Shown here: in pieces, positions 23,561 to 35,587 of the stretch
Layout of the letters: each line of letters begins with the position of its first letter
How positions within the stretch are numbered: position 1 is the stretch's first letter
DNA from: Isoetes taiwanensis
Lineage: Eukaryota; Streptophyta; Lycopodiopsida; Isoetales; Isoetaceae
Assembly (NCBI GenBank): GCA_021234155.1
Contig: JAJEKV010000051.1
Span: 5,841,944 to 5,905,943 of the forward strand
Direction: 5' to 3'
Length of the DNA: 64,000 bases
Translations under genes and position numbers: made by a program
The notes under the pieces: generated by a model
The model's database searches: none
Told to the model about the DNA's origin: nothing
The model's input: the letters and a program-made list of their open reading frames with translations, nothing else

Positions 23561-24609
23561 TAAAGGGGGAATATATAATTAATTTAATTAAATATAAAAA
23601 TAATTTAATTAATTTAATAAAAAATAAATAACTGGTTCTCACCAATCGAAATCGAAATTGATGGAAATAGCCTCGTGCCCTTATAGGAGGCCAAGTATCG
23701 ATGTGAAATTCTAGAATAGTTTTCAAAAAACATGGTGTGTTCTAAGCTCTTTTCCTTTTGTCTTGGCCTTTAATCTCTTACAAAATAATAATGATATATT
23801 CCTCCATGTTTAGGTAAAGTACCGTCGAGATGATTACTCTCTTTGAACTTAGAAGATCAAGGTAGAAAGATACACTAATATCATTGTTGTGCAAAGCATA
23901 TCCCCTAGCATACCCCGCCTTGCTTATGCCAAAGTCATACTCTTGTCTGACCTAGTGATTGTTCGCCCATTTCGTCTAATTGACAAGAGAGAAAATCCAA
24001 GGGGGAGCCACTTAGAATACCCCCCAAAACCACGTGTGTAAACACGAACTCAAGGGGGTGTTTTTGGAGTTGTGCCGTATGTATACCTACAACACCAAAT
24101 ATATTATTTGTTTGAATTTTTTATAGAAGAAAGGAGAGGGATGTACTTGGCAGGGAACCAAGTCTCCTATGATACAGGGATGGGTTACTTGTTTGGTAGC
24201 CTATCCTAGAGGAATCAATCGGTGTGAAACAATAATTCAATGGTAAGGTTTTTTGTCTTCTTCTGGAATACTTTCTTTTTCTATGATGGATCAGGAATGT
24301 AAAACGATTTGCTTCCTCTTTATTTTTTCCCTCTTGTTTGGAGAATGAATTGCGAATTTTGGAATATAAAGTTCAATTGCAACGCATAGATAAATGCAGC
24401 TTTGCTCTAAATTTGTTGAAGATATGTCCGAAATCTATTTTTCTTGACGTTTGCATATATTAGTGAAGCTTAATGTTTGAGATTGCGTAAGGAGAATACG
24501 ATAGGCTCACATATTGAGCAAGCTCACATATCGAAGGCCCAGATATGAGCCTAGATGATTTCTAGCATACCAAGCCTAGATGGTTATCAGAAAGGGGCAT
24601 TGCAAGGAA
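23561..24609. other. No gene seen; AT-rich sequence
   Basis: The stretch includes a TTAATTAA-rich patch at 23575-23625. No open frame carries a recognisable motif. Confidence 0.5.
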
Positions 24610-26660
24610 GGTTTAGATCTTGCAACCCATGTGTTCTTGGTCTAACTTGCACTTGAAAAAAGCTCCAAGATTTGCGCAAAGGGCTTTATATCAATAATTA
24701 CCACATTGTTTAGCGCCGTTGCATGCTCTTCCAGTATGTATTCCTCTTCATGTGGCAACACATCATGAGCTAACCTAAGGCTAACCATTGTTGCAATCAA
24801 AAAATTACTGTGGGCTGAATCTCTCATCTAAAAGACCAACATTGACACGGCTGAATCTCTCATCTAAAAACCACCATTGACATATAAAGCTAATCTTTCT
24901 AGTAAGCTTGTTAATCTAACAAATAACATCTCAAGAACAAATTATGTGTTGGTACAATGAATTCAAAGATTCAGCATGCATACTCTCAGGGCATTCTGGA
25001 TCTGAATTATACATGGAACCCTTGACAACTTCAATCAAAAGGTAACAAAGCATGTGTTTCACAAGGATTAGCAGTCGACTGCAAAGCCCAGGTTCGAGGA
25101 TGCGAAAAAGAAAAGCATCCGTTAGTTCTCCACAAAATGTCCATAACGAAAGACTAAGTACCTGTATGAACAAGAGTGGGACTTCATCTCTCCATCTGCT
25201 TAGACCAGCTCGCATGCATAAAAAACTTTCCAACATATTTGAAGGCCAAGGCTTTTTGCAAACATGAAGTAGCTCTTGGAGAGTAAGAGCAGATGATGTT
25301 GTAGTAAAATTGGCCCCCTCGCCCCATTACACTTACACTCGAGCTTTTGATTAGATATAACATCCAACCTCCCAAAGAAAGGGATAAAAGGAAACTAAAA
25401 CACGAAGCTAATGACTTTTTAACCTTGACACCATTACCTCAAACTCCCTTCATCCGTAATCCATGACCGTATGTCGTAATGTCCTCTTAAAATAAAAGAT
25501 TGTGCTTCCATTGCATATGGAGGCGGTTCTATATCCCTTTGTGCAAAGCCTTACCTTGACACCATTACCTCAAACTCCCCTTCATCTGGTAATCTGATGA
25601 CCGTCCCGTCGAGTGTCCTCTTAAAATAAAAAGATTGTGCTTCCATTGCATATGGAGGCTGTTCTTCCATTTTAGTTGCAAAAGGATCTTTGTCTGCTTG
25701 ATGGGAATTATGAGACATGTTCAGAGTAAGGAGGCATTGCACAATAGGATCACCAATATTCTGTTTCTTAAGCTAGGTTTACATTGTTGCTCAACTTCTT
25801 AACAACGGCAGCAATGTAGGACTTATACTTTGCAAAAACTGTTATTGTAACATCACTCAACTGCTCTCCGTTTACATGATTTGAATCCTTAGTCAGCAGC
25901 CGAGTGTAAACTGCCAACAAAAAATAAGGTTGTAAAACTTGGGCAACAAAGCTTACAAGACCAAGGTAAGTAATCTGTTCCTTCTGATCCTAGACATCGC
26001 TCTACCTTCAGTCTGCATTGAATGTCTATTTTATATTCTGCTTGTATTAGAAATAAACATAGGAGCAATTTTCGCACCCATTCTTGCTGAACTGCAGATA
26101 TATCATCCCTTAGAGAACAAAGCAGACAAATTTCAGGAACAAAAGATCAGTTCTTTTTGGAAATCATTACTGGAAATCATTACCTGGCTTGAAGCATGGA
26201 GCAGAGAAGTTCCCAGAGATCTCTTCCAGAAGCATCACAGGTCTCTTCCAGAAGCATTCATATTGTATGTCTGGCTCTGAAGCCATGTCTGGTAGATGCC
26301 AGAGCAATACTCTTCTTCAAAGCAGTCGTTTCAGACCAGCATCTAGATCTATATATGTACTGAGCTTTTTGAAGGTTGTATCCTCCTGTCCGACCCTTTC
26401 TGTCTGTCATTTTTTTTCCAATCAGCAAGTATAACCTCAATGCTGAAAACGAATTTTGGCTTTTCCCATCCGGAAGCATAACCTCAACGCTAGAAACGAA
26501 TTTTGGGCAAACCATAAACTCCAAATAAAGCAATGTCCACAGGAACAACTGGCCAACTCTGCTCTTCGTGATTTTACAAACAAATCTCTGATTTTGCATA
26601 TGGTTCTTATTTTCACTTGAAATGCAAATAGACTTTTGCTCATGCACAGTTCCATTTAAA
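24610..26660 (-). repeat. Composite repeat R, copy A, carrying fragments of an unidentified gene
   Basis: This block of about 2 kb is repeated at 39620-41560 (B) and about 42050-43130 (C). It holds exon-like minus-strand pieces: VYTRLLTKDSNHVNGEQLSD plus a following Lys/Val helix (about 25800-25910), and PPYAMEAQSFYFKRTL with PDEGEFEVMVSRLK (about 25551-25680). I do not recognise the family. Codon-like conservation between copies, with gaps elsewhere, suggests a captured host gene with introns, not a transposon protein. Copy A keeps most CAG/CTG triplets and is the best version to read. A 110-bp segment (AAACTCCCTTCATC to GCTTCCATTGCATATGGAGG) is duplicated in tandem at 25430-25680. Confidence 0.7.
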
Positions 26661-27530
26661 GGTCATGCACAGATTATGCAACTCATTTCATAATCTGAGA
26701 GTGAAAACCTTGATATTCATTGCCTTGGAAATTCCCCGTATATATACACTACCTCAAAAACCACAGGTAGACATTAGACATTTACAATTGAAGCAGCAAC
26801 CCATGCTTTGATTTGGCGGTGCCTTCCACCTATGAGACAAAAATATGCACTTGGCATCTTACACTTCCAACAAAATGAACCACCTGGGACAAAGCTATTT
26901 TGTGGAACGCACTACTTTACAAAGTTTCCAAGTTACTCCAACTCTTCAAGATTTTACTTTTGTTACCTTTTGTTACGAAAATTTATGATCATTTTTTCAA
27001 TACATGAGGTATTCGGTCCTCGATTTGTCCAAATTCACCAACAACTCTTCACTTAATATCTCTTCAAGATCAACAAGTTCAACTAACGCAATAACAATGT
27101 CTAGCTCATTAATAACAACCATGGAAGGCTATAGATTGCCTTTCTACCCTCTATGGATAGAATAGAAATCCAAAATATTCCATCTGCATGGACTGAAATT
27201 TGTCAAAATTGCTATAGATGCGATAAGAATATGCGAAAATCTTCAGTGTGACCCAAATTAGAGAGATCCAAGCAACGTTTGGGAAGTGCACAGAAAAACA
27301 GATGTATAAACTTAAGCTGAACTCCAAAATCACTAATCGAAGTGATGCAAAGGCAATGATTAGGTCAATGGTCAAAAACCAAATCTATGGTAGCTTCCAT
27401 GTTGGATTGGATCTCTTCTGAAAAACTCGTGAGAACTGATCAACTTGTGAGAACTAAGCCTGTAAAAGGCTCCTGGAAAGGGATAGCCTAGCCTATTCTT
27501 CACATTTGAAAACCACCGTACAAAAATCAT
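26661..27530. other. No gene seen
   Basis: Only frames of up to 82 codons without motifs are present. The sequence is moderately AT-rich and I see no repeat partner within the window. Confidence 0.5.
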
Positions 27531-27536
27531 TACCAA

Positions 27537-28995
27537 ATTTAAAAGTTGTAAATAAAATTGGTATTATTTCAACTGCTTCTGTGTCACAAAATTTTGTTAA
27601 CTGCCCCTTTCTGATGTGGTGCAAGTTAGACATCCATGTATCTGTCCCCAAGTGCAAATGACCAAAACTCGACCTCCATAACGTAAACCATTCAATAGCC
27701 TAGCAACACACAGAGTTTATATTTCAGATGCCATATCATAGTCATCGAAGTTTCTTTCTTTAGCAAAACCGCCGTGATAACTTGGTCCCAAGGGAATTTT
27801 GCCATTCTCGAATGATATGGCTAAGTCGAATCGCCATTTTGGAGCCTATATACTTGTCCGAATGACAAGACACTTGGGTTTCTACATAATGGTCACCCCC
27901 CAGATTCCCAAAATTTTGATAAGTGATGCATGCATGATGTGGCTATTCTATGCTGCCAAAATGTGGTGCAAGTTAGACATCCATGTATCTGTCCCCAAGT
28001 GCAAATGACCAAAACTCGACCTCCATAACGTAAGGGAGCGATTTATCAGTTCTCCGAGAGCCTTTGCCAGTTCTGTCGCTTACCTTGGGAAATGAGCCTA
28101 ATAGCCTTGCCATCCTAGTTGTCCTATTTTTTACCCTTGCCACTTTATTTTCAACCCTAGTTGCCACATCACCCTAAGTTCCACTCAAACCCAAAAAAAC
28201 AAAAGTGCCCTATTTTTTGAGCTTGTTGTTTCATCATCATGTAGGGCACGCAAAAACATGCTAGTTTGACCTTTGAAATTTGCAAAAAGACCTTGTTTTT
28301 TGACCTTGATATAGAAATCCAAGTGTTTTGTCATTCGGGCAATTTTGTCATCAACAACTGAGAACGCACACCTTTTGTTAAAGACAAGATAACATACTTG
28401 TTGCCATCTCCAAGTATGTTTTCTAATTCTGGATACCAAGTAGCACGAAAAGCATGAATGTTACCTGGATGCAACCCAAGGTGTCTGTATACTAAAACTT
28501 TTTTCGCAAACTACAGGTCCATTCTTGGCTCCATTGCAAATTACAAGAATTAAAATAATGGCAGTCCCCTATTATTATCAAGGCACTAATCATCTCTCAA
28601 TGCAAACATTTCCATGGAAAAGGAAAATGAGAACATATAGTTGTTTCAATTCGTATCTATAAACGTACCTCCGCCCATTTCGTCTAAGTTCGTACAGAAA
28701 GGCAACTGAGTTGAAAGAAGAGTATAACAAAAAGGCTTAGCAGCATACAAGCAGAAGCAACAGTTCTGCTTCTCAAGTGAAATGTTAGCTAGAAGAATGA
28801 TGCATGCACATGTGGCTATTCTATGCTGCCAAAATGTGGTGCAAGTTAGACATCCATGTATCTGTCCCCAAGTGCAAATGACCAAAACTCGACCTCCATA
28901 ACGTAAACCATTCAATAGCCTAGCAACACACAGAGTTTATATTTCAGATGCCATATCATAGTCATCAGAGTTTCTTTCTTTAGCAAAACTGGCCG
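27537..28995. repeat. Cluster of short dispersed repeats
   Basis: A block starting GTGGTGCAAGTTAGACATCC occurs at 27619, 27963 and 28837. The last copy extends for about 150 bp to the TTTCTTTCTTTAGCAAAAC end. The segment 28077-28335 (from CTTACCTTGGGAAATGAGCC) recurs at 36345-36605. The segment 27533-27610 (CATTACCAAATTTAAAAGTT) recurs at 30048-30125. Open frames here follow the repeat borders and are not genes. Confidence 0.85.
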
Positions 28996-29815
28996 TATAA
29001 CTTGGTCCCTAGGGTAATTTTGCCATTCTGAATGATATGGCGAAGTCGAATCGCAACATTCCTCAGTTCTGAGCTGATGAAAGGGTCGTTAACAGCAACA
29101 AGTTCGACATCATTCCTCTCCAAAATTACTCTTGCAACCAACATTGGGCGATTATCAAGCAAGAAGATATGCAAAAACTAGAGCCTAGCGAATATATAGA
29201 GCAACGAAAAACGCTCGTTTCTACGCCCGATAATCCAATGTGATCACCGGCGGCCGCATGGCCTAATTAGGACATGGATGGAATGAGAGAAAAAGAATGA
29301 AAATCGGCGGGAAGGGATTGAGACATCGCCTCAAGCAGAGATATGGAGAGTTTGGCGAGGTGATCTAAGAAGAGTGGCCACAAGGCCTTCATAGCCGATA
29401 AGGGCAGATCCCCATTACAGAAAAAACACAGCTTCCATAGCCGGAAACACCATACCCTAATAGCTCCATAGTCTAGAAGAGATCCGGTTCTTGTAACGAC
29501 ATGGCCAAGGCGGGGAAAACCGGGCCGTTAGTGCGACCAATTGATGAAAATACTAGGATCGCAATCCGAAGCCGTCCATTTTGGCCAAATCTTTGCCATC
29601 CATCTCGTTTAGTCATTGGATTACACTACAAGGATTAGAATCTTGGCCATCCATCGCGCCCAAAATCTAGGCCATCCATCTCGATTTTTACTACATATAT
29701 TAATTCAAACCTTTAATTTTCGACATGTGAACTAATCTATGTTCCATTATGTGAACTAATCTATATTTCCATTATTTTTTGCAGGGCATCTTTTCCTACG
29801 GGTTCTACTATATTT

Positions 29816-29896
29816 GGGCCATATGGCCATGGCCAAAATGGCTTGGACGTGTGCTGTGCGCACACTCTTGCCATTTTGGCCATGGCCTTATGGCCC
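29816..29896. repeat. Long hairpin: 27-bp arms, 27-base loop
   Basis: Left arm 29816-29842 begins GGGCCATATGGCCATGG. Right arm 29870-29896 is its reverse complement with one mismatch (26 of 27). The loop contains its own small palindrome, GTGTGC-TGT-GCGCACAC. It could be a foldback element tip, a terminal inverted repeat pair brought together by internal deletion, or a small-RNA-type foldback. Nothing in the sequence decides between these. Confidence 0.9.
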
Positions 29897-30342
29897 TCGC
29901 ATTTTTTATATTAGAATGAAACATTAGGATTGCAGACCAAACAAGTAGCCCAGCATTTTAGCTTTTGTTAACACACAAACGACAAGCTTTGCATAATCAT
30001 TTGTATATTGGTGGGGGGTATTCAGGCAGTCATTGGTATTCAGGCAATCATTACCAAATTTAAAAGTTGTAAATAAAATTGGTATTATTTCAACTGCTTC
30101 TGTGTCACAAAATTTTGTTAACTGCCCAAAATTGGACTGTTATATTAGTCCTTAGTTGTCACTGTACAAAAAGCTTAAAGCTGGTTACACAAGGCCCCCA
30201 AAAAATAATCATTACTAGTTTTTCACAATATTTTTTACATGAAACCAATATAATAAACTAATGTTACTAAGTGGGTTAATGTGTTGAATAACCACTACTA
30301 GTTACATGGTGTGGTTTGTACTTATTCTTTATTATGCGGCGG

Positions 30343-30425
30343 GCCATTTGGCCACAAATTTTAGTATTCCAAGGCCATTTGGCCACAAATTTTAGTATTC
30401 CTACGGGCCATTTGGCCACAAATTA
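30343..30425. repeat. Triplicated GGCCATTTGGCCACAAATT unit
   Basis: Three tandem copies of a unit of about 31 bp: GGGCCATTTGGCCACAAATT followed by TTAGTATTCC. The GGCC-AT-GGCC core echoes the 29.8-kb hairpin. Confidence 0.9.
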
Positions 30426-30599
30426 CGTGTTCGGGCAAAATGTGACTACCGCCGGCTTGAGTAGGGATGCCTTACCTACCTGACTACCTACGATTCGCCA
30501 TTTCGTGGCACTTTTATTGCATATTACGACTTAGAATGGCCAATTAGATGTTTGCTAATTGGAGTGGTGTTGACTTTGGGGCCAATTTAGTCACAAGTG

Positions 30600-30810
30600 A
30601 GAACTAGATATGTTTGGCCGTTGGATTAAATGCGCATTGACCTAACATTTTTTTTGTTACAAGAATTATTGACCTACCCATGATTTCAATGGTTCAAGGT
30701 CAATATACAAAATACCAATATGAATACATTTAACCATGAATTCATGAAGTACGTAATACCGTATCACACATGGCACACAACCCTAAACCCTAAAACCGCA
30801 CCTAAAGAAG
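30600..30810. repeat. Repeat with two-unit CCCTAAA seed (partner 45000-45216)
   Basis: The sequence from TGGATTAAATGCGCATTGAC to ACACAACCCTAAACCCTAAA matches 45015-45185 in the same orientation. Here only two CCCTAAA units follow ACACAA, whereas the partner has six. Confidence 0.9.
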
Positions 30811-30949
30811 GATTATACCGTGACTACATATTGCTTTATCATGGTCGCCATGTTCGTGTTGCTCTTGTTTTCCATATTCGGTGATATTTTCTCTAGCAAT
30901 GTGTGGGTACATGCTATTTAACTCTCTTCTTTGGTTGTTGCGTCTTTTG

Positions 30950-31110
30950 TTGTATTACACGCTTACTACTTAATCCTTCATGCTTCACATACTGTTCTTG
31001 TTGTTTGCAGCAAGTCTTACTTATTATGTGCTACAATAAGTTGTCCATGCAAAGGTCTATTATAATTCATTGTTTGCTGAAACGTTTGTTCAGTAGAAGA
31101 TCAACATATA
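30950..31110 (-). repeat. Dispersed repeat 'CTGCCTCACC' family, partial copy
   Basis: This is the reverse complement of the distal half of the 13.6-kb and 18.7-kb blocks (CTTCATGCTTCACATA... to the AATTCATTGTTTG end). CAG and CTG sites are intact in this copy (TTTGCAGCAAGTC, TTTGCTGAAACG). Confidence 0.8.
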
Positions 31111-33340
31111 GCCATATCTACAGCGGGTTGCTAGTTATTTGAAGAGATGCTCATTCCATTTATTGTTGTGTGTACTAGAATTTCTTGTTCTTTCTTTATG
31201 CTTATGAAGCTATGGACTAAGTAAGATACAGAGTAAATGAGATAGACAGCGAAACTGAAACTAGATTGAACTGTATAGCAAATAAATATCTTGGAAAAGT
31301 GTTCCCGCTAAAGATATAAATGCAAAGCAATATTAAAAGGCATGAAGTTTTTATTGGGTTTTTATGGTTATACAGACTCATATAAACATAAGAATGATGC
31401 TATGCAACTACTTGTATTGAATACAACTTGTAGAAGTAGATTTTAACTTTGTATTTCGATTTTTTAGGCTTTTCTGGAATATTCTAACATACAGACTTTA
31501 ATACTAGACTTAAACTGGCTTGACAGATGTTTACAAGTGAGAAAAGCTATATATAAGGTGTACCATATATATTTCTTAAGTCAACAAGCTTAATGGATTA
31601 GATCTAATCCTATTTTGGACTTTAAATCTTGAAGAGAGTTGTATAAAATTGTCTGAAACAAATAGATAATGAGATCATGTACTTCCAGGCAAAGGTTCAG
31701 TATCGCCAGTATCACAGAGGTCTTATCAGTTTGGATCTTTAACTGCCAAACTTACTTCCAATGCCATCGGAAATGCCACCCATGCATTAGCATGGGGGAT
31801 ATATTTGTGACCCCTAGCGGTAGTATTGAGGGATATATTTATGTCCCCCTGCTAATGTATGGAAGACGAATTGTGGAACATTGACAAGTAAAAAGAGAAG
31901 AAAAAAAAAAACTAGCGTAATTGCGGGGTTGGGAAGAAGGCTAGGCAAATTTCAGATCCATTAATAAATTGTGTCGATTCTTTCCATTTATGATAGTATT
32001 TCATAAATAATGATAGGATGTAATTTTTTCGCTTTGTGTAGCACGAGATTCCTTATTATTTATACATGCTCAATTTTGCTTTTGCGCATAAATGAGTGCA
32101 TGATATTGAAACCTATTTATATCTATTGCATTACATGTGTGGGGAGGGAGATGAAATATATGGAGCAATCGTCGAATCCTTGGAGTAATAAGAAAATGGC
32201 TAAAGATGTTGAGAAGTATGGATGCATTTTGAACATGTTCCAGTTTGAGATATTGGGGCATGCCACCAATCGACACGAGGCGAACATATTAGAAAAGCAA
32301 TTTATTGGTATTTGAGGCAAAATGGGAGATTTTGAATTAAAATGTCTTCATATGTAGGGTTGAGTGGTAGACGAAATTGATCATTATTATGCTTTTGTAT
32401 CATTTGCTTGAAGGACCATGGACTGTCAAATTGGTTTACTTCTTAATGCTCATGCTAACTTTTTTTAGATGCACTTGTTGGCAATGATCATAATATTATG
32501 AACTTGTGATATAGAGAAAGATAGCAAAACACTACGTAAAAATTGTTACTTGCATATAGGTGGTTATAACAATGTGAAGACTTTTCTAAAACCAATTCCG
32601 ACAAGGGCATAGACAATTGTAAACCTTACGCACCAAGTGAATATTAGGAAGTTTATGGGTTTTGTAATGTGTGGAATGTTGAAAAGTGAAAGAAGAAAAA
32701 GCAAAGCAAGGCAAGACTCACTAGTCCGGAAGGGCAAGAAGAATATCTCTTGGCAAATGCTTCAGGCTATATACTGCGTGGTCTATCTAGCATGAGTTGG
32801 ATAGTAGGATGATAAGATGGTGCCTAAAATTCAAAAGAACAAAGCCTGACACCACTAGCAATGTGGTTTTGATGCTACATTTTGAGTATTCATGATTTTA
32901 TTAATTTTGACTTCATGGATTCTCCACCGCTAAGACACTATACTTATATGTGCTTTTGCGCAAGAGCTCTATGCATTAGGAGCTCAATGACCGTGGGAAA
33001 TTGACTAAATTAGTTAGAAGAATGGCGAGTTTCCTTTAGACCCTATGCAAGCAGGGGCAGTTAGATCCTCGGCGACCATGCCAGACTTCGGCTGGCTACA
33101 AGGGCTTCGGCCGCTTACCGTCAAGGGGTCAGGGCAGTCACGGAAAATTCCCTCGTGGAATCTTCTCAAACCGTAGTTTCCCTAGTACATAAGTTCTATA
33201 CCTTTTAATGTTATACCTTTTAATTTTAAAGAGGTGAAAAAAAAGAGAAGAAAATTTGAACTTACCAACGCCCGGGAGGGAGCGCGACATCAGGTATGTC
33301 CGACCTGATTTTGTCCCCGGGGGATAACTAAGCTTCGAGC
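31111..33340. other. No gene seen; includes one hairpin-motif patch
   Basis: Short AT-rich frames only. At about 31760-31866 sits a patch of the 16.2-kb motif (CATGGGGGATATATTTGTGA and GATATATTTATGTCCCCCTG). A plus-strand 101-residue frame at 32010-32315 has no recognisable domain. Confidence 0.5.
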
Positions 33341-33362
33341 TTCTGATTTTGCTTGCAGGGAA

Positions 33363-33690
33363 ATGGGAGGTACCACGGAGGGTAGGCGCGAAAACCGCAC
33401 GAAAAGACACGAGGAAATGTTCTGGCAAGCAATGGAGCCAGCCACATGTCCTTGTGAGGGAATCTTACTCACAGAAGCACATGTTTTAGTGGAGTGCTCC
33501 CACATTGTATGTGGGAGCTGCAGTAAGGTAAGGTTTCTATTGTTTAGTTTCTATTGTTTTTTTAGTTCACTAATCTTTGTTCTTTTTGTTTGTTCTGTAG
33601 TCAATTGGTTGCCCACATTGTGGGCAACCAATTGCCAAGGCGGCGCGTAGTGTGCGCATTGGACACGCATCATAAATCGTCTCTGCGGTA
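33363..33690 (+). CDS. RING-finger-like protein, two exons (possible partial gene)
   Basis: A first exon follows an acceptor-like TTTTGCTTGCAG and codes from M at 33363 through CPCEGILLTEAHVLVECSHI and VCGSCSK. A donor GTAAGG follows at about 33527, and a T-rich intron of about 70 bp ends TTCTGTAG near 33600. The second exon continues SIGCPHCGQPIAKAARSVRI. Spliced together the cysteines and histidine give C-x-C ... C-x-H-x2-C-x2-C ... C-x2-C, close to a C3HC4 RING, which usually means an E3 ubiquitin ligase or protein-binding module. The first pair is C-x-C where RING needs C-x2-C, which may reflect decay or base error. The second exon ends in a stop and a donor-like GTAAGT follows, so further exons are possible. 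A paralogous second exon lies at 22985-23100. Confidence 0.5.
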
Positions 33691-34639
33691 AGTCTACATT
33701 TGATCCATGCCGCATGCTCTTTTTCGCCTTGTAATCACCATGGCACAACGCTCCAAGAACTTCTCCTTGAACAATTTCAAGATCATCTCTCATGTCCGCC
33801 ATAACCGCATCTATCTCAAATTTTAAGCCGCACACACACACTCGCATGTCCGCCCGAGAGTTTATATATCGATCCAAATAGGTAAGCCGCCACAGCCCTC
33901 ATTTTGTACTTGTTCCAAAGTCGATAATCAGAAAGGGTAGATTTTCTAATCCCTTGTTTATCTTTTGCACTTAACACGCCAGCTTCGCAGATAATAGTTT
34001 AGTACCGACTTACCTTGGATTAGATCATGCCCTATTTCGACTTCCTCGAAGCTCATGAAGTAGCTTTTCTCGATGTGTCGAAATACAAGGAAACCTCTCC
34101 CCGATTTACTGTTGAAAGACCGGATTCTTGGTCCGCATATACCGAAACCATGCCAAAAGACTCCCCGATGTGGGGAGTCTAACTTCAATCTAAGCATCAC
34201 AAAGAAATGTAAGGCAATGATTACACAATTCCATTGAACAAGTACAGTCCAAGTACGCCAAAGATTGTCGGTGCCGGTTCTCTCTCATCAAACTGGTATA
34301 CAAATTCCAAATTTCTCACCGGGGGTGCTCCAACATTCGGCTTTTTCCTCGATCGCTGCGGCGTTTAAACTTTGGAAGTAATTTCCTCTTTCTTCCAAAA
34401 CCTTTTTTTTTCTCGCCCCTTTATGGTTTGTGTGAGGGCAACAAAGATGCTCCTCTCCTCCGACATCAAATTCCTTATACGCATGCATGCAATGCATATG
34501 TTTGTGTGCATCTTTATGTTCTATATGCGATCATCATCCTGCGGGCAACCGCCCCCGACAAAGCTTTATTTTGGTGAATACTGCCCTTTGGACTTCCCTC
34601 TTCATTAGTACGTTGATCGGGTTTGAACATTGTTTGGCT
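33691..34639. other. No firm gene; unresolved minus-strand frames
   Basis: A minus-strand 108-residue frame at 33551-33877 overlaps the RING-like second exon antisense and has a helical Asp/Met-rich stretch but no family motif. The rest has short frames only. Confidence 0.35.
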
Positions 34640-35047
34640 CCTGGACTTTCCTCCGGTGTGTCGGCTTATCAATCACAGTGAAGTTTGATCGGCCATTAAT
34701 GTTCCCCACGTTAGGTACATCCTTGCACCCACCCAAGAGTGAGTGGAAATCCCATAGTTCCTTAGAACTAGAGAACACATCTAATACCCAAGGATGTATT
34801 TCTTTATCAATTGCCGTTTAATAGTACTCAAAGCAATTTCATCTATCGCATCAAACTTGTCCTTGTCTTCGCATCTAACCGTATGCTTCCCAAGAACAAT
34901 ATCCAAATGTTCCCGGCCCATAGGAGTAAAGAGCTTATGCATGAAAATTTTCCAGCTAGAATAATTTTCATGCGCTAAGAACTCAAATGAAGCCCAATCA
35001 TATGCTGATGGCATCTGCCCGTAGAAGTCCATAGATCCACCCAGCAT
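34640..35047 (-). pseudogene. Ty1/copia gag N-terminal fragment
   Basis: Read on the minus strand from 35047, the frame has ENYSSWKIFMHKLF, then LDIVLGKH, then a Asp-Ala-x-x-x-x-Ile spacing, and stops after KKYILGY. In a shifted frame the next bases give FSSSKELWDF. This matches copia Gag (NY--W---M---L, then the A+ELWD motif about 60 residues later). It lies 58 bp after the primer-binding site, the expected place. The rest of gag and all of pol are missing, so this is a 5'-end relic. Confidence 0.8.
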
Positions 35048-35104
35048 ACAGTCCTACTATTGATCTATGTGTTTTTGATGTTAAAACAAAAAACGGCCGA
35101 GCTT

Positions 35105-35117
35105 GGGTCTGATACCA
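35105..35117 (-). promoter_or_regulatory. Initiator-Met tRNA primer-binding site of copia element
   Basis: The minus strand reads TGGTATCAGACCC. TGGTATCAGA is the standard plant copia site, complementary to the 3' end of initiator methionine tRNA and used to prime minus-strand DNA synthesis. It abuts the LTR end CTATCA directly. Confidence 0.85.
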
Positions 35118-35291
35118 TGATAGCCTGAGGAAATCCTGAAGGATGAAGGAAAGACAAGGACAGAAGCGTAAGCACCTACTAGCTCCTAGAGAGTGAACTA
35201 AGAAGAATGAGGCGTGACTATGGCTAATATAGAGTGCCATGTCAGCAACAAATGATGACTCAGCATGCACAGTCATCATCATACTCTAACA
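35118..35291 (-). mobile_element. Copia 5' LTR (174 bp)
   Basis: Read on the minus strand the LTR starts TGTTAGAGTATGATG and ends GGCTATCA, giving the TG...CA termini of LTR elements, followed at once by the primer-binding site. It contains TTGCTGACATGGCACTC and TATATTAGCCATAGTC, a probable TATA-box promoter region. These blocks also occur in the LTR-like sequences at 59.28 and 62.75 kb, so the two elements are related. No 3' LTR partner is seen in the window. Confidence 0.8.
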
Positions 35292-35576
35292 AGCAACAGA
35301 AATTAGTTCTCATGGTTATTCTTATTCTGTTCTGGCCAGAAAAGAATGCATGCAGCGATTTCAAAGCAGAAGGAGGTGAGCTTAGAAATGCAACACTAGA
35401 TTTCCTGATGGATCAGAGATTGCTGATGGGTCAGAAATTTAAGGGCATAATAGCCGTGAGTTTAGAATAGTTCCTTTCGCTTTAATTGATGAATCGTGTT
35501 CGTGAGCACTCGGGTGGCATTCATACTTTATTATGAAGTATTTATTTCACACTTCTAACTTGGTTTTTATTTTCAG
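35292..35576. other. Sequence upstream of a splice acceptor, no gene assigned
   Basis: The stretch ends with a pyrimidine-rich tract, TTGGTTTTTATTTTCAG, a good 3' splice site. It probably includes the intron before the next exon. The upstream exon may have been displaced by the copia insertion on its left. Confidence 0.4.
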
Positions 35577-35587
35577 ATTTTGGAGAT

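Noticed and set aside
23177-23726. Long Pro/Ser/Leu-rich minus-strand frame (168 residues)
   Set aside because: It is the direct translation of a homopurine tract; composition explains the lack of stops.
29626-29640. CACTACAAGGATTAG as a second CACTA terminus
   Set aside because: No TGTCA-type subterminal repeats follow, and the spacing and orientation do not suit the 4.3-10 kb element.
33551-33877. 108-residue minus-strand frame
   Set aside because: It is antisense to the better-supported RING-like exon, and I find no family motif.
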